Below are positions 52,651-61,899 of a stretch of DNA of 64,000 bases, in pieces (position 1 is the first letter of the stretch; each line of letters starts with the position of its first letter). Both the position numbers and the translations under genes were made by a program. The stretch is from Acidovorax sp. MR-S7 (GTDB lineage Bacteria; Pseudomonadota; Gammaproteobacteria; Burkholderiales; Burkholderiaceae_C), in NCBI RefSeq assembly GCF_000400995.2, contig NZ_DF238908.1, positions 124,001 through 188,000 of the forward strand. Reading direction: 5' to 3'. Below the pieces are notes generated by a model, which ran no database searches, had not been told where the DNA came from, and saw only the letters and a program-made list of their open reading frames with translations.

Positions 52651-53826
52651 TCAGCTCTGCGCCGCACGGGGCACGAACAGGTTGGCCACGGCCTCGCCCG
52701 CCGGCTGGCCGAACGGGCCGAAGGGCGCGCCGCCCGCGAGCTTTTCCTGCGTGCGCAGCGGCAGCAGCGGGAACACCAGCTCCGCGAAGCGGTAGGCCTC
52801 CTCCAGGTGCGGGTAGCCCGAGAGCACGAAGGTGTCGATGCCGAGCCGCGCGTATTCCTCGATGCGCGCGGCCACCGTCTGCGGGTCGCCCACCAGCGCC
52901 GTGCCCGCGCCGCCGCGCACCAGGCCCACGCCGGCCCAGAGGTTGGGGCTGATCTCCAAATCGGCGCGGCTGCGTCTGGCGCCCCCCGCATGCAGCGCGG
53001 CCATGCGGCGCTGGCCTTCCGAGTCCATGCGCGCGAACGCGGCCTGGGCTTGCACCACGGTCTCGTCCGTGACGTGGCTGATCAGTTCCTCGGCGGCGGC
53101 CCAGGCGGCCTCGTCCGTCTCGCGCACGATCACGTGCAGGCGAATGCCGAACTTCAGCGTGCGGCCATGGCGCGCGGCGCGCGCGCGCACGTCGGCGATC
53201 TTCCTGGCCACCTCGGCGGGCGGCTCGCCCCAGGTGAGGTAGGCATCGACCTGTCCAGCGGCCAGTTCGTGCGCGGCCTCGGACGAGCCGCCGAAATACA
53301 CCGGCGGGTAGGGCTTCTGCACGGGCGGAAAAAGCAGCCGGGCGCCCTTCACCTGGAGGTGCTCGCCCTCGTAGTCGAGGCCGGCGCCGTCATGGCTGCG
53401 CGCCAGGATCTCGCGCCAGATGCGGATGAACTCGGCGGACTGTTCGTAGCGCTGCCCGTGGTCCAGGAACACGCCGTCGCCCTCCAGCTCGCCGCGGTCG
53501 CCGCCGGTCACCAGGTTGACGAGCAGGCGCCCTTCGGAGAGGCGGTCGAAGCTCGCGGCCATGCGCGCGGCCAGACTGGGCTGGTGCAGGCCGGGGCGCA
53601 CGGCCACCAGGAATTTCAGGCGCCGGGTGAAGCCGATGAGGCTGGACGCGACCACCCACGGGTCTTCGCACGAGCGGCCCGTGGGGATGAGCACGCCCTC
53701 GTAGCCCAGGCTGTCGGCGGCGATGGCCACCTGCTTGACGTAGTCGTGGTGGACCGGACGGCCGCCCCGGGCGGTGCCCAGGTAGCGGCTGTCGCCATGG
53801 GTGGGGATGAACCAGAAGATCTGCAT
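52651..53826 (-). CDS. ssuD: FMNH2-dependent alkanesulfonate monooxygenase
   Basis: Cleaves alkanesulfonates to aldehyde and sulfite using FMNH2 from SsuE. The 391-residue protein (family about 380) begins [18 protein letters not shown], has [40 protein letters not shown] and [20 protein letters not shown], all hallmark SsuD segments. The ribosome site GAGG overlaps the stop of a 35-codon ORF just upstream. Sulfite produced here is reduced by CysI (60104). Confidence 0.96.
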   Translation of the reverse strand: MQIFWFIPTHGDSRYLGTARGGRPVHHDYVKQVAIAADSLGYEGVLIPTGRSCEDPWVVASSLIGFTRRLKFLVAVRPGLHQPSLAARMAASFDRLSEGRLLVNLVTGGDRGELEGDGVFLDHGQRYEQSAEFIRIWREILARSHDGAGLDYEGEHLQVKGARLLFPPVQKPYPPVYFGGSSEAAHELAAGQVDAYLTWGEPPAEVARKIADVRARAARHGRTLKFGIRLHVIVRETDEAAWAAAEELISHVTDETVVQAQAAFARMDSEGQRRMAALHAGGARRSRADLEISPNLWAGVGLVRGGAGTALVGDPQTVAARIEEYARLGIDTFVLSGYPHLEEAYRFAELVFPLLPLRTQEKLAGGAPFGPFGQPAGEAVANLFVPRAAQS

Positions 53827-53833
53827 GGGGGCC

Positions 53834-53941
53834 TCAGTACGAAATGGCGAAGGGCAGGCCGGGCCAGCGCAGGCCCCAGGCGGCGGCCGTGGTGACGACC
53901 AGGCGCTGGATCTGGTGACGGGGATCGAGGGAAGGGTTCAT
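53834..53941 (-). CDS. 35-residue small ORF coupled to ssuD
   Basis: A 36-codon frame starting [15 protein letters not shown] and ending GLPFAISY. It has a strong, well-spaced ribosome site (CAGGAGCACCGCC) and sits in the 132-bp gap between ssuA and ssuD. Its stop overlaps the ssuD ribosome site 7 bp before the ssuD start. It has no recognisable domain and one mildly hydrophobic stretch. It could be a real small protein or a leader that couples translation. Confidence 0.5.
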   Translation of the reverse strand: MNPSLDPRHQIQRLVVTTAAAWGLRWPGLPFAISY

Positions 53942-53958
53942 GGCGGTGCTCCTGCGGT

Positions 53959-54948
53959 TCAGGGCCGGGCGATGACGACGGCATCGCTGACCTGGATGGG
54001 TTTGGGAATCAGCTTGAGCGCGTGGAAGGTGTCGGCGATGCGCTGCTGGTCGGCCGCCACCTCGCGCGTGATGGGCTTCACGTTGAACTCGTAGCGGCGC
54101 AGCGCCAGCTCCACCACGTCCACCGGCAGGCCCTGCAGCGGCGCGATCAGCTCGGCCGCCTGCCGCAGGTTCTTCTTGAGCCAGATGCCGCGCTCCACCG
54201 CGTCGGCGAACACGGCCTCGATCACCTGCGGGTGGCGCGCCACGAAGCCGCGCTCGCCCAGGTAGTACTGGTAGTTGTTCACCACGTCGGGCGTGCCGGG
54301 CGCGCCCGTGCCGTCGGCCAGCACGCGCGCGCCGATGCTCTTCTCGGCCGCGGCCTGGAACGGGTCCCACACCACCCAGGCATCGACGCTCTTGCTCTCG
54401 AACGCGGCGCGGCCGTCGGCCGGCGCCAGGTACACGGGCTGGATGTCGGAGAGCGCGAGGCCGTGCTTTTCGAGCTGCTTGACCAGCAGGTAGTGCACGT
54501 TGCTGCCCTTGTTGAGCGCGACCTTGCGGCCCTTGAGGTCCGCCACCGAGCGCAGGGGCGAATCCTTGGGCACCAGGATGGCCTCGGCGCGCGGCGCGGC
54601 CGGGTCGTGGCCGATGTAGACGAAGCGCGCGCCCGCGGCCTGGGCGAAGATGGGCGGGGCCTCGCCCACATAGCCCACGTCCATGGCGCCGACGTTCAGG
54701 CCCTCCAGCAGCTGCGGCCCGGCGGGAAATTCCACCCACTTCACGCCGAAGCCCAGCGGCTGGAGCTTCTTCTCCAGCGTGCCCTGGGCCTTCTGCAGCA
54801 CGAACAGGCTGGCGGCCTTCTGGTAGCCGATGCGCAGCACCGGCTGTTGCGCCCAGGCGTGGCCGGCCTCCGCGAGGGCGCTCAGGCCCAGCAGCGATGC
54901 GAGCGCCGCCCGGCGCGTGGGGGAAAAGATCCAGTTCAATGACAACAC
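53959..54948 (-). CDS. ssuA: Aliphatic sulfonate-binding protein
   Basis: A 329-residue periplasmic receptor with a signal (TRRAALASLLGLSALAEAG, cut at AWA-QQ). Mature motifs are VLRIGYQKAASLFVLQKAQG, LNVGAMDVGYVGEAPPIFAQ and [20 protein letters not shown], typical of SsuA. The start is GTG at 54948 with GAGGAACT eight bases upstream. It follows ssuE in the operon and is the first of two SsuA paralogues. Confidence 0.93.
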   Translation of the reverse strand: MLSLNWIFSPTRRAALASLLGLSALAEAGHAWAQQPVLRIGYQKAASLFVLQKAQGTLEKKLQPLGFGVKWVEFPAGPQLLEGLNVGAMDVGYVGEAPPIFAQAAGARFVYIGHDPAAPRAEAILVPKDSPLRSVADLKGRKVALNKGSNVHYLLVKQLEKHGLALSDIQPVYLAPADGRAAFESKSVDAWVVWDPFQAAAEKSIGARVLADGTGAPGTPDVVNNYQYYLGERGFVARHPQVIEAVFADAVERGIWLKKNLRQAAELIAPLQGLPVDVVELALRRYEFNVKPITREVAADQQRIADTFHALKLIPKPIQVSDAVVIARP

Positions 54949-55074
54949 GATGCAGTTCCTCGGGTAGCGGTGCCCCGCGCTCGGCGCCGGGCGAAGGCCA
55001 TCCCTTCCGCGCGCGGAGGCGGAATGGCCGGGGGAAACGGGGGAAGGGACGGAGAGGGCGACGGCGCGGCGCCG

Positions 55075-55674
55075 TCAGACGCTACATCGCACCTGCGAGA
55101 ACGGCACCGGCGCGAAATGGGTGGCCGGCGCGGGCGCGGACACGGCGGGCCGCAGGGTTTCGGTGACGAGCAGGTTCACCGCGTCGTCGATGCGGCCGGC
55201 CACGTCGCCGGCCACCTCGTGCGAACCCTCGGGCGTGACCACCACCTGGGCGTCGGTGGCATAGATGCCCGGCAGGATGTGCTTGGCGCCCAGCGACTGC
55301 AGCACGGGCCGCAGCGCATAGTCCAGCGCCAGCATATGGTGCGGGCTGCCGCCCGTGGCCAGGGGCAGCACGGTCTTGCCCTTGAGCGCCGTCTGCGGCA
55401 GCAGATCCAGGAAGACCTTGAGCACGCCGCTGTAGGCGGCCTTGTAGACCGGCGTGGCGATGACGAGCACGCGCGCGTCCAGCACCCGCTCCACGGCCTG
55501 GGCCACGCTGCGGTGGCCGGTGTCGGCCAGCAGCAGCGCCTGCGGGTTCAGATCGCGGATGTGCAGGTGCTCGGGCGGCGCGCCGCGCCGCGCCAGGCGC
55601 AGGCCCACGGCGTCGAGCAGCGCGGCAGAGCGCGAACGCTGCGAGGGGCTGCCGGCGATCAGCAAGGCGGTCAT
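55075..55674 (-). CDS. ssuE: NAD(P)H-dependent FMN reductase
   Basis: Supplies FMNH2 to SsuD and probably to the LLM monooxygenase at 34328. The 199-residue flavodoxin-like protein has the FMN-phosphate loop LIAGSPSQRSRSAALLDAV, ATPVYKAAYSGVLKVFLDLL and LATGGSPHHMLALDYALRP. Start at 55674 preceded by AAAGGAAAGCACTACC. First gene of the ssu run after sbp, from which it is separated by repeat R11. Confidence 0.94.
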   Translation of the reverse strand: MTALLIAGSPSQRSRSAALLDAVGLRLARRGAPPEHLHIRDLNPQALLLADTGHRSVAQAVERVLDARVLVIATPVYKAAYSGVLKVFLDLLPQTALKGKTVLPLATGGSPHHMLALDYALRPVLQSLGAKHILPGIYATDAQVVVTPEGSHEVAGDVAGRIDDAVNLLVTETLRPAVSAPAPATHFAPVPFSQVRCSV

Positions 55675-55688
55675 GGTAGTGCTTTCCT

Positions 55689-55739
55689 TTTCATAGCTTC
55701 CAGCGCTTTTCAGACAAGCGCTGCAGGCCGATTTGGCTC
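55689..55739 (+). repeat. Intergenic repeat R11
   Basis: TTTCATAGCTTCCAGCGCTT, spacer TTCAGA, CAAGCGCTGCAGGCCGATTT. It fills the gap between the sbp stop and the ssuE ribosome site. Confidence 0.9.
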
Positions 55740-56765
55740 TTACTTCTTGGTATAGATCTGGTCGAAGCTCGCGCCATCGGCGAAGTGCTCCTTGTCCGCC
55801 TTGGCCCAGCCGCCGAACGCCTGGTCGATGGTCACCAGCGTGAGCTTGGGGAACTGCGCGTCGAACTTGGCCTTGGCCTTCTCGCTCGTGGGGCGGTAGT
55901 AGTTCTTGCCGGCGATCTCCTGGCCCTCGTCGGAATACAGGTGCTTGAGGTATTCCTCGGCCAGGGCGCGCGTGCCCTTCTTGTCCACCACCTTGTCCAC
56001 CACGGCCACCGTGGGCTCGGCCAGGATGGACAGCGAGGGCACGACGATCTCGAACTTGTCCTTGCCGAATTCCTTCAGTGCCAGGAAGGCCTCGTTCTCC
56101 CAGGCCAGCAGCACATCGCCCACGCCGCGCTGCACGAAGGTGATGGTGGAGCCGCGCGCGCCGGTGTCGAGCACGGGCACGTTCTTGAAGAGCTTGCCCA
56201 CAAAGTCCTTGGCCTGGGCCTCGCCGCCGTACTTGCGCTTGGCGAACTCCCACGCCGCCAGGTAGTTCCAGCGTGCGCCGCCGCTGGTCTTGGGGTTGGG
56301 GGTGATGACCTGCACGCCGGGCTTGACCAGGTCGTCCCAGTCCTTGAGGCCCTTGGGGTTGCCCTTCTTCACCAGGAACACGATGGTCGAGCTATAGGGC
56401 GCCGAGTTGTGCGGCAGGCGCTTTTGCCAGTCGGCGGCCAGCAGGCCGTGCTTGGCCAGCGCGTCGACGTCGCCGCCCAGGGCCAGCGTGGCCACGTCGG
56501 CGTCGATGCCGTCGATGATCGAGCGCGCCTGCTTGCCCGAACCGCCGTGCGACTGCTTGAGCTGCACGTCCTGCCCCGTCTTGGCCTTCCAGTATTTGGC
56601 GAACGCCTGGTTGTATTCGGCGTACAGCTCGCGCGTCGGGTCGTAGGAGACGTTCAGGAACTGCACCGGCTGCTGCGCGGATGCGGGCAGGGAAAGTCCC
56701 CACCCGAGGGTGGCGGCAAGGGCGGCCGCGAGGGGAAACTTGATAAAGTGGCGGCGATTTTTCAT
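55740..56765 (-). CDS. sbp: Sulfate/thiosulfate-binding periplasmic protein
   Basis: 341 residues with a signal ([20 protein letters not shown], cut at ASA-QQ) and the sulfate-binding signature [11 protein letters not shown]. Also present are [19 protein letters not shown], the [19 protein letters not shown] anion-binding stretch and the C-terminal [10 protein letters not shown]. It delivers sulfate to a CysTWA importer that is not in this window. Start at 56765 with GGAAGCACC upstream. Divergent from yggX. Confidence 0.94.
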   Translation of the reverse strand: MKNRRHFIKFPLAAALAATLGWGLSLPASAQQPVQFLNVSYDPTRELYAEYNQAFAKYWKAKTGQDVQLKQSHGGSGKQARSIIDGIDADVATLALGGDVDALAKHGLLAADWQKRLPHNSAPYSSTIVFLVKKGNPKGLKDWDDLVKPGVQVITPNPKTSGGARWNYLAAWEFAKRKYGGEAQAKDFVGKLFKNVPVLDTGARGSTITFVQRGVGDVLLAWENEAFLALKEFGKDKFEIVVPSLSILAEPTVAVVDKVVDKKGTRALAEEYLKHLYSDEGQEIAGKNYYRPTSEKAKAKFDAQFPKLTLVTIDQAFGGWAKADKEHFADGASFDQIYTKK

Positions 56766-56831
56766 GGTGCTTCCGTTGCGTTGAATGTCGATGCAACGCA
56801 TTCTGGAAGTCGCTCTTCAAAACTGGAACAA

Positions 56832-56851
56832 ATAAGATTTCAGTTTGTTAT
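56832..56851. promoter_or_regulatory. Candidate CysB-type site between sbp and yggX
   Basis: ATAAGATTTCAGTTTGTTAT has inverted ATAA/TTAT ends 20 bp apart in an AT-rich patch. A similar AGTTTGTTTTCATAAG string lies before cysI (60008-60023). Both genes are classic CysB targets; the assignment is tentative. Confidence 0.35.
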
Positions 56852-56881
56852 AGCCAAAACATCTGAAACAGGAATCCCACC

Positions 56882-57157
56882 ATGGCACGCACCGTCCATT
56901 GCATCAAGCTCGGCCAGGACGCCGAGGGCCTCGACTTCCCTCCCTATCCTGGTGAGCTGGGCAAGCGCATCTACGAAAACGTGAGCAAGCAGGCCTGGGC
57001 CGACTGGCTCAAGCACCAGACCATGCTGGTCAACGAGAACCGCCTGAACCTGGCCGACGCCCGCGCCCGCCAGTACCTCGCCCGGCAGATGGAGAACCAT
57101 TTCTTCGGCGGCGGCGCCGAGGCCGCCGCAGGCTACGTGCCTCCCACCAGCAGCTAA
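56882..57157 (+). CDS. yggX: YggX, Fe(II)-trafficking / oxidative protection protein
   Basis: 91 residues, the standard family length. It begins [20 protein letters not shown] with the conserved Cys7 and has [20 protein letters not shown] and [20 protein letters not shown]. It protects or repairs iron-sulfur clusters, useful beside a sulfur-assimilation region rich in Fe-S and heme enzymes. Followed 6 bp later by mnmC. Confidence 0.97.
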   Translation: MARTVHCIKLGQDAEGLDFPPYPGELGKRIYENVSKQAWADWLKHQTMLVNENRLNLADARARQYLARQMENHFFGGGAEAAAGYVPPTSS

Positions 57158-57163
57158 GGCGCC

Positions 57164-59077
57164 GTGTCCGAGCCTGTCGACTGGCTCCCCGACGGCACGC
57201 CCTACAGCCCCCGCTTCTCCGACCGCTATCACAGCGAAAGCGGCCCAGCCCAGGCCCGCAACGTGTTCCTGCACGGCTGCGGCCTGCCCGCCGCCTGGGC
57301 CGGGCAGCCGCAGTGGCGCGTGCTGGAGACGGGCTTCGGCCTGGGGCTGAACTTCCTCGTCACCTGGGCCGCCTGGCGCTCCGATCCTGCGCGCCCGCGC
57401 ATCCTGCATTTCACCACCTGCGAGGCCTGGCCCATGGGCGCGGCCGACCTGCTGCGCGCCGTGCAGCACTGGGCCCCCGAGGCGCCCGGGCTGCAGCCGC
57501 TCGCGCAGCAGCTCGCCGCGCAGTTCTGGGGCCTGCTGCCCGGCGTGCACCGCCTGGCCTTCGAGGACGGGCGCGTGCTGCTCACGCTCTACATCGGCGA
57601 CGCGCAGGCGATGCTGCGCCAGCAGCAGCCCGTGGCCGACTCCGTCTACCTGGACGGCTTCAGCCCCGAGCGCAACCCCGACCTGTGGAGCCCGCACACC
57701 CTCAAGGCCGTGGCCCGCTGCTGCCGCCGCGGCACGCGCCTGGCCACCTGGACCATCGCCCGCGCGGTGCGCGACGCGCTGGCGCAAGGCGGCTTCGCGG
57801 TGCGCAAGGTGCCCGGCGTGCCGCCCAAGCGCGACAACCTGCAGGCCACCTTCGAGCCGCACTGGGAGCCGCGCGCGGGCCAGCCCGTGCTGCCGGACGT
57901 GGCCGCGCCCCGCGTGGTCCGCTGCCTCGTGGTCGGCGCCGGCCTGGCTGGCAGCGCCGTGGCCGCCAGCCTGGCACGGCGCGGCTGGCAGGTGCACGTG
58001 CTCGAAGAGGGCGAGGCGCCCGCGGCGGGCGCCTCGGGCCTGCCCGCGGGCGTGTTCGCGCCGCACGTCTCGCCGGACGACAGCGTGCTCTCGCGCCTGT
58101 CGCGCGCCGGCGTGCGCACCACGCTGCAGACGCTGGCCGCCGCCCTGGGCGATGCGCAGGGGGTGGACTGGAGCGACTGCGGCGTGCTCGAACACGGCGT
58201 GGACGGCGCCCTGCCCCTCGCCTGGTCGCAGGGGCCGGGCCTGGACTGGAGCCGCCCCGCCACGCCCGGCCAGCTGGCCGCCAGCCACCTGCCGCCCGGC
58301 GCGGCAGCCTGCTGGCACGCGCGCGGCGGCTGGGTGCGCCCGCCCCGGCTGGTGCAGCGCCTGCTGGAGCAGCCCGGCATCCACTGGCACGGCGGCCACA
58401 CCGTCGCGCGCCTGCAGCGCACGGCCACCGCATGGCAGGCGCTCGACGCGCACGGCACCGTGCTGGCCGAGGCCGAGCTGGCCGTGGTCTGTGCCGGCTT
58501 CCACAGCGCGCCGCTGATCGGCAGCCCCTGGCCGCTGCAGCCGCTGCGCGGCCAGGTCGCCTGGGGGGTGCATGCGCCGGAAGACGCCGGCCTGCCCTGG
58601 CCGCCCCAGCCGCTCAACGGCCACGGCAACCTCGTGTCGCGGGTGCCGCTGGACCAGGGCCTGGGCTGGGTGGCCGGCTCCACCTTCGAGCGCGACCGCG
58701 CCGACCTGCCGCCCACCCCGCACGAGACCGCCGCGGGCCATGCCGCCAACCTCGCCAAGATGCAGGCCCTCGCCCCCGCGCTGGGCCAGGCGCTGGCACC
58801 CGTGTTCGACGGGGCCCGCACCTGGGCGGCGGTGCGCTGCACGGCCCCCGGCCGCCTGCCCATCACCGGCCCGGTGGATGCGGTCGGCCATGACGCGGTC
58901 GGCCAAGACGCGGCCGGCCAGCCGGGCCTGTGGGTCTGCACGGGCATGGGCGCGCGCGGCCTCACCCTGTCCCTGCTCTGCGCCGAGCTGCTGGCCGCGC
59001 GCCTGCATGCCGAGCCGCTGCCGCTGGAGGCGAGACTGGCCCAGGCGCTCAGCACCGAAAGACTATCGAATCGATAG
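57164..59077 (+). CDS. mnmC: Bifunctional tRNA modification enzyme MnmC
   Basis: Completes mnm5s2U in tRNA anticodons. The 637-residue protein has an N-terminal SAM-dependent methyltransferase (VLETGFGLGLNFLVTWAAWR, VYLDGFSPERNPDLWSP, VPGVPPKRDNLQATF) and from about residue 245 an FAD oxidase (LVVGAGLAGSAVAASLARRG, SGLPAGVFAPHVSPDDSVLS, CTGMGARGLTLSLL). Start is GTG at 57164. A small local repetition VGHDAVGQDAAGQ occurs near residue 580. The final codons and the TAG stop are formed by repeat R12. Confidence 0.95.
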   Translation: MSEPVDWLPDGTPYSPRFSDRYHSESGPAQARNVFLHGCGLPAAWAGQPQWRVLETGFGLGLNFLVTWAAWRSDPARPRILHFTTCEAWPMGAADLLRAVQHWAPEAPGLQPLAQQLAAQFWGLLPGVHRLAFEDGRVLLTLYIGDAQAMLRQQQPVADSVYLDGFSPERNPDLWSPHTLKAVARCCRRGTRLATWTIARAVRDALAQGGFAVRKVPGVPPKRDNLQATFEPHWEPRAGQPVLPDVAAPRVVRCLVVGAGLAGSAVAASLARRGWQVHVLEEGEAPAAGASGLPAGVFAPHVSPDDSVLSRLSRAGVRTTLQTLAAALGDAQGVDWSDCGVLEHGVDGALPLAWSQGPGLDWSRPATPGQLAASHLPPGAAACWHARGGWVRPPRLVQRLLEQPGIHWHGGHTVARLQRTATAWQALDAHGTVLAEAELAVVCAGFHSAPLIGSPWPLQPLRGQVAWGVHAPEDAGLPWPPQPLNGHGNLVSRVPLDQGLGWVAGSTFERDRADLPPTPHETAAGHAANLAKMQALAPALGQALAPVFDGARTWAAVRCTAPGRLPITGPVDAVGHDAVGQDAAGQPGLWVCTGMGARGLTLSLLCAELLAARLHAEPLPLEARLAQALSTERLSNR

Positions 59078-59115
59078 CTGCCTGCGCTTGTTGGGCCTGG
59101 GCTACAGTCTGAAAA
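59066..59115 (+). repeat. Intergenic repeat R12, supplies the mnmC stop codon
   Basis: ATCGAATCGATAGCTGCCTG starts at 59066; TAG at 59075-59077 is the mnmC stop. The second arm is degenerate and runs to the end of the SDR gene (TCTGAAAAGGCTC). Confidence 0.75.
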
Positions 59116-59118
59116 GGC

Positions 59119-59874
59119 TCAGCTTTTTCCTGCGGTGTATCCGCCGTCCACCATCAAGTGCGCGCCGGTGATGAAGCTGGCCTCGTCGCTCGCCAGGAAC
59201 ACTACCGCGTTGGCCACCTCGGTGTCGGTGCCCAGGCGGCCCAGCGGGTGCAGGCGGACGAGCGCCTGGCGCATCTCGGGCGGCAGGTCCTTGAGCAGCG
59301 GCGTGTCGATGTAGCCCGGCCCCACCGCGTTCACGCGCACGCCATGGGATGCGCCTTCCAGCGCCAGGGTGCGCGTGAGGTTGACCACGCCGCCCTTGGC
59401 GGCCGAATACGCCGCCGTCTGCTTCTGCCCCATCACGCCGAGGATGGACGCGCAGTTGACGATGCTGCCCCCGCCGCCCTGCCCCAGCATGTGGCGCAGC
59501 GCCGCGCGCGCCACGCGGAACACGCCGTTCAGGTTGATGTCGATGATGCGCAGGAAGGCCTCGTCCGTGTAGTCCTGCGCGGGGCACAGGCCGCCGATGC
59601 CCGCGTTGTTGAAGACGGCGTGCACGCCGCCCAGCTCCTGCGCCGTGCGCTGCATCAGCGCGTCCACCTGCGCGGTGTCGGTCACGTCGGTGGCCACGAA
59701 CAGGCAGCGCCCGCCGTGCCGCCCGTCCAGCCGCGCCGCCTGGGCCGCGCCGTCGCTGCCCGCCACGTCGGCGATCACCACGTGGGCGCCTTCTTCCAGG
59801 CTGCGCACCACCGTGGCCAGCCCGATGCCGCTGGCGCCGCCGGTGACGACCATGTTCTTGCCTTTCAATCGCAT
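59119..59874 (-). CDS. Short-chain dehydrogenase/reductase
   Basis: 251 residues, classical SDR with cofactor motif TGGASGIG (11-18), NNAG (89-92), catalytic Ser143, Tyr156 and Lys160 (YSAAK) and the C-terminal SFITGAHLMVDGG. It oxidises or reduces an alcohol/ketone with NAD(P); the substrate is unknown. Start at 59874 with CAGGAGCTCTT upstream. It is divergent from cysI with a 229-bp AT-rich gap and converges with mnmC. Confidence 0.92.
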   Translation of the reverse strand: MRLKGKNMVVTGGASGIGLATVVRSLEEGAHVVIADVAGSDGAAQAARLDGRHGGRCLFVATDVTDTAQVDALMQRTAQELGGVHAVFNNAGIGGLCPAQDYTDEAFLRIIDINLNGVFRVARAALRHMLGQGGGGSIVNCASILGVMGQKQTAAYSAAKGGVVNLTRTLALEGASHGVRVNAVGPGYIDTPLLKDLPPEMRQALVRLHPLGRLGTDTEVANAVVFLASDEASFITGAHLMVDGGYTAGKS

Positions 59875-60103
59875 AAGAGCTCCTGTTCGACCATGGTTGA
59901 GACCTTGCCATGGTGGCGCGCTGCGCCGCCATGGGTGTTGACGCGCATCAAGCGCAGGCCAACACCTTTTTATATGCCAATGACGATATATATGAAGCAT
60001 TAAAGATTAGTTTGTTTTCATAAGACACCCTTCTACAGTCACGTCCCATGCGTGCCTGCCCGCGTGGCAAGACACCTCGCGATGAACCGTTGACTAGCCC
60101 CTC

Positions 60104-61894
60104 ATGTACCAATACACCGATTTCGACCGCCAATTCGTCCAGCTGCGCGCCGAGCAGTTCCGCGACCAGCTCGAACGCTGGCAGCGCGGCGAGTTGACCG
60201 ACGAGCAACTGCTGCCCCTGCGCCTGCAAAACGGCTGGTACATCCAGCGCTACGCGCCCATGGCCCGCATCGCCGTGCCCTACGGCGAGATCAGCAGCAC
60301 GCAGCTGCGCATGCTGGCGCGCATCGCGCGCGACTACGACAAGCCCGCGCCTGAGCTGCTGGCCCACGCCCAGGCCACGCAGGACCAGCTGCAGGCCGCC
60401 CAGCCGGGCCTGACGCTGGCAGCACCGCCGCTCCAATACGGCTACGGCCACTTCACCACGCGCACCAACGTGCAGTTCAACTGGATCCCCATCACCCAGG
60501 CCGCCGAGGTGATGGAGCTGCTGGCCAGCGTGTGCATGCACGGCATCCAGACCAGCGGCAACGACATCCGCAACATCACCTGCGAGGCCTATGCGGGCAT
60601 CGCCGAGGACGAGATCGTGGACACGCGCCCGTTCGCCGAGATCGCGCGCCAGTGGAGCTCGTTGCACCCCGAGTTCACCTTCCTGCCGCGCAAGTTCAAG
60701 ATCGCCTTCAACGGCGCCGAGGAAGACCGTGCCGCCACCGGCTGGTACGACATCGGCTTGCAAGCGCTGCGCAACGACGCGGGCGAAGTGGGCTTCACCG
60801 TCAAGGTGGGCGGCGGCATGGGCCGCACGCCCGTGATCGGCACCGTGGTGCGTGAGTTCCTGCCCTGGGACCAGCTGCTGAACTACATCGAGGCCGTGAT
60901 CCGGGTCTACAACGGCTACGGCCGGCGCGACAACAAGTGGAAGGCGCGCATCAAGATCCTGGTGAAGTCCGAAGGCCAGAAGTTCATCGACGCGGTGGAG
61001 GCGGAATACAAGGCCATCCTGGAGCAGGACGGCGCGCCGCACACCATTACCCAGGCCGAGCTCGACCGCGTGACCGCCCACTTTGTCGTGCCGCCGCTGC
61101 GGCCCGCCAACCTGCCCTCCAGCGTCAAGGCCGACGGCCAGCTCTACCAGCGCTGGCTGCAGCAGAACGTGCGCGGCCACCGCCTGCCGGGCCTGCGCGC
61201 CGTGACCCTGTCGTTCAAGCGCGTGGGCTTCGCGCCCGGCGACGCCGACGCCGACACCATGGAGGCCCTGGCGCAGCTGGCCGACCAGTTCTCCGCCGGC
61301 GAGGCGCGCCTCACGCACGAGCAGAACCTGCTGCTGCCCTGGGTGCACGAGGGCGACCTGCCTGCGCTCTACGAGGCCGCCCGCGCCCTGGGCCTGGCGC
61401 AGCCCAACATCGGCCTGCTGACGGACATGATCGCCTGCCCCGGCGGCGACTACTGCTCGCTGGCCAACGCGCGCTCTCTGCCCATCGCGGCGGCCATCAC
61501 CGAGCGCTACCAGGACCTGGACGAGCTGTTCGACCTGGGCCCCATCGACCTGCACATGAGCGGCTGCATCAACTCCTGCGGCCACCACCACAGCGGGCAC
61601 ATCGGCATCCTGGGCGTCGACAAGGACGGCAAGGAGTGGTACCAGATCACGCTGGGCGGTGCCGACGGCACCACGCTTTCCGGCCCCGCCATCGGCGGCA
61701 AGGTGGTCGGCCCCTCGTTCTCCGCGGCCGAGGTGCCCGACGTGATCGAGGCCGTGCTGAACACCTACCGCGCCGAGCGCAAGAGCGGCGAGTTCTTCAT
61801 CGACACCCTGCGCCGCGTGGGCCACGACCCGTTCAAGGCCGCCGCCAACGCCGCACGCCATCCCAAGGCCGAAGAAGCCGTTGCCCAGGAATAA
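60104..61894 (+). CDS. cysI: Sulfite reductase hemoprotein
   Basis: Reduces sulfite to sulfide with siroheme and a 4Fe-4S cluster. The 596-residue protein has the two half-domains of the nitrite/sulfite reductase family (YGYGHFTTRTNVQFNWIPI; VKVGGGMGRTPVIGTVVREF) and the cluster ligands in IACPGGDYCSLA (about residues 445 and 451) and SGCINSCGHHH (about 487 and 491). No cysJ is adjacent, so the electron donor is elsewhere, as is usual in this group. First gene of cysI-DUF934-cysD-cysN. Promoter region has AGTTTGTTTTCATAAG. Confidence 0.94.
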   Translation: MYQYTDFDRQFVQLRAEQFRDQLERWQRGELTDEQLLPLRLQNGWYIQRYAPMARIAVPYGEISSTQLRMLARIARDYDKPAPELLAHAQATQDQLQAAQPGLTLAAPPLQYGYGHFTTRTNVQFNWIPITQAAEVMELLASVCMHGIQTSGNDIRNITCEAYAGIAEDEIVDTRPFAEIARQWSSLHPEFTFLPRKFKIAFNGAEEDRAATGWYDIGLQALRNDAGEVGFTVKVGGGMGRTPVIGTVVREFLPWDQLLNYIEAVIRVYNGYGRRDNKWKARIKILVKSEGQKFIDAVEAEYKAILEQDGAPHTITQAELDRVTAHFVVPPLRPANLPSSVKADGQLYQRWLQQNVRGHRLPGLRAVTLSFKRVGFAPGDADADTMEALAQLADQFSAGEARLTHEQNLLLPWVHEGDLPALYEAARALGLAQPNIGLLTDMIACPGGDYCSLANARSLPIAAAITERYQDLDELFDLGPIDLHMSGCINSCGHHHSGHIGILGVDKDGKEWYQITLGGADGTTLSGPAIGGKVVGPSFSAAEVPDVIEAVLNTYRAERKSGEFFIDTLRRVGHDPFKAAANAARHPKAEEAVAQE

Positions 61895-61899
61895 GGACT

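Noticed and set aside
58880-58922. Short tandem-like repetition in mnmC (VGHDAVGQDAAGQ) as a possible minisatellite
   Set aside because: Only two imperfect units inside a conserved gene; not enough for a repeat feature.
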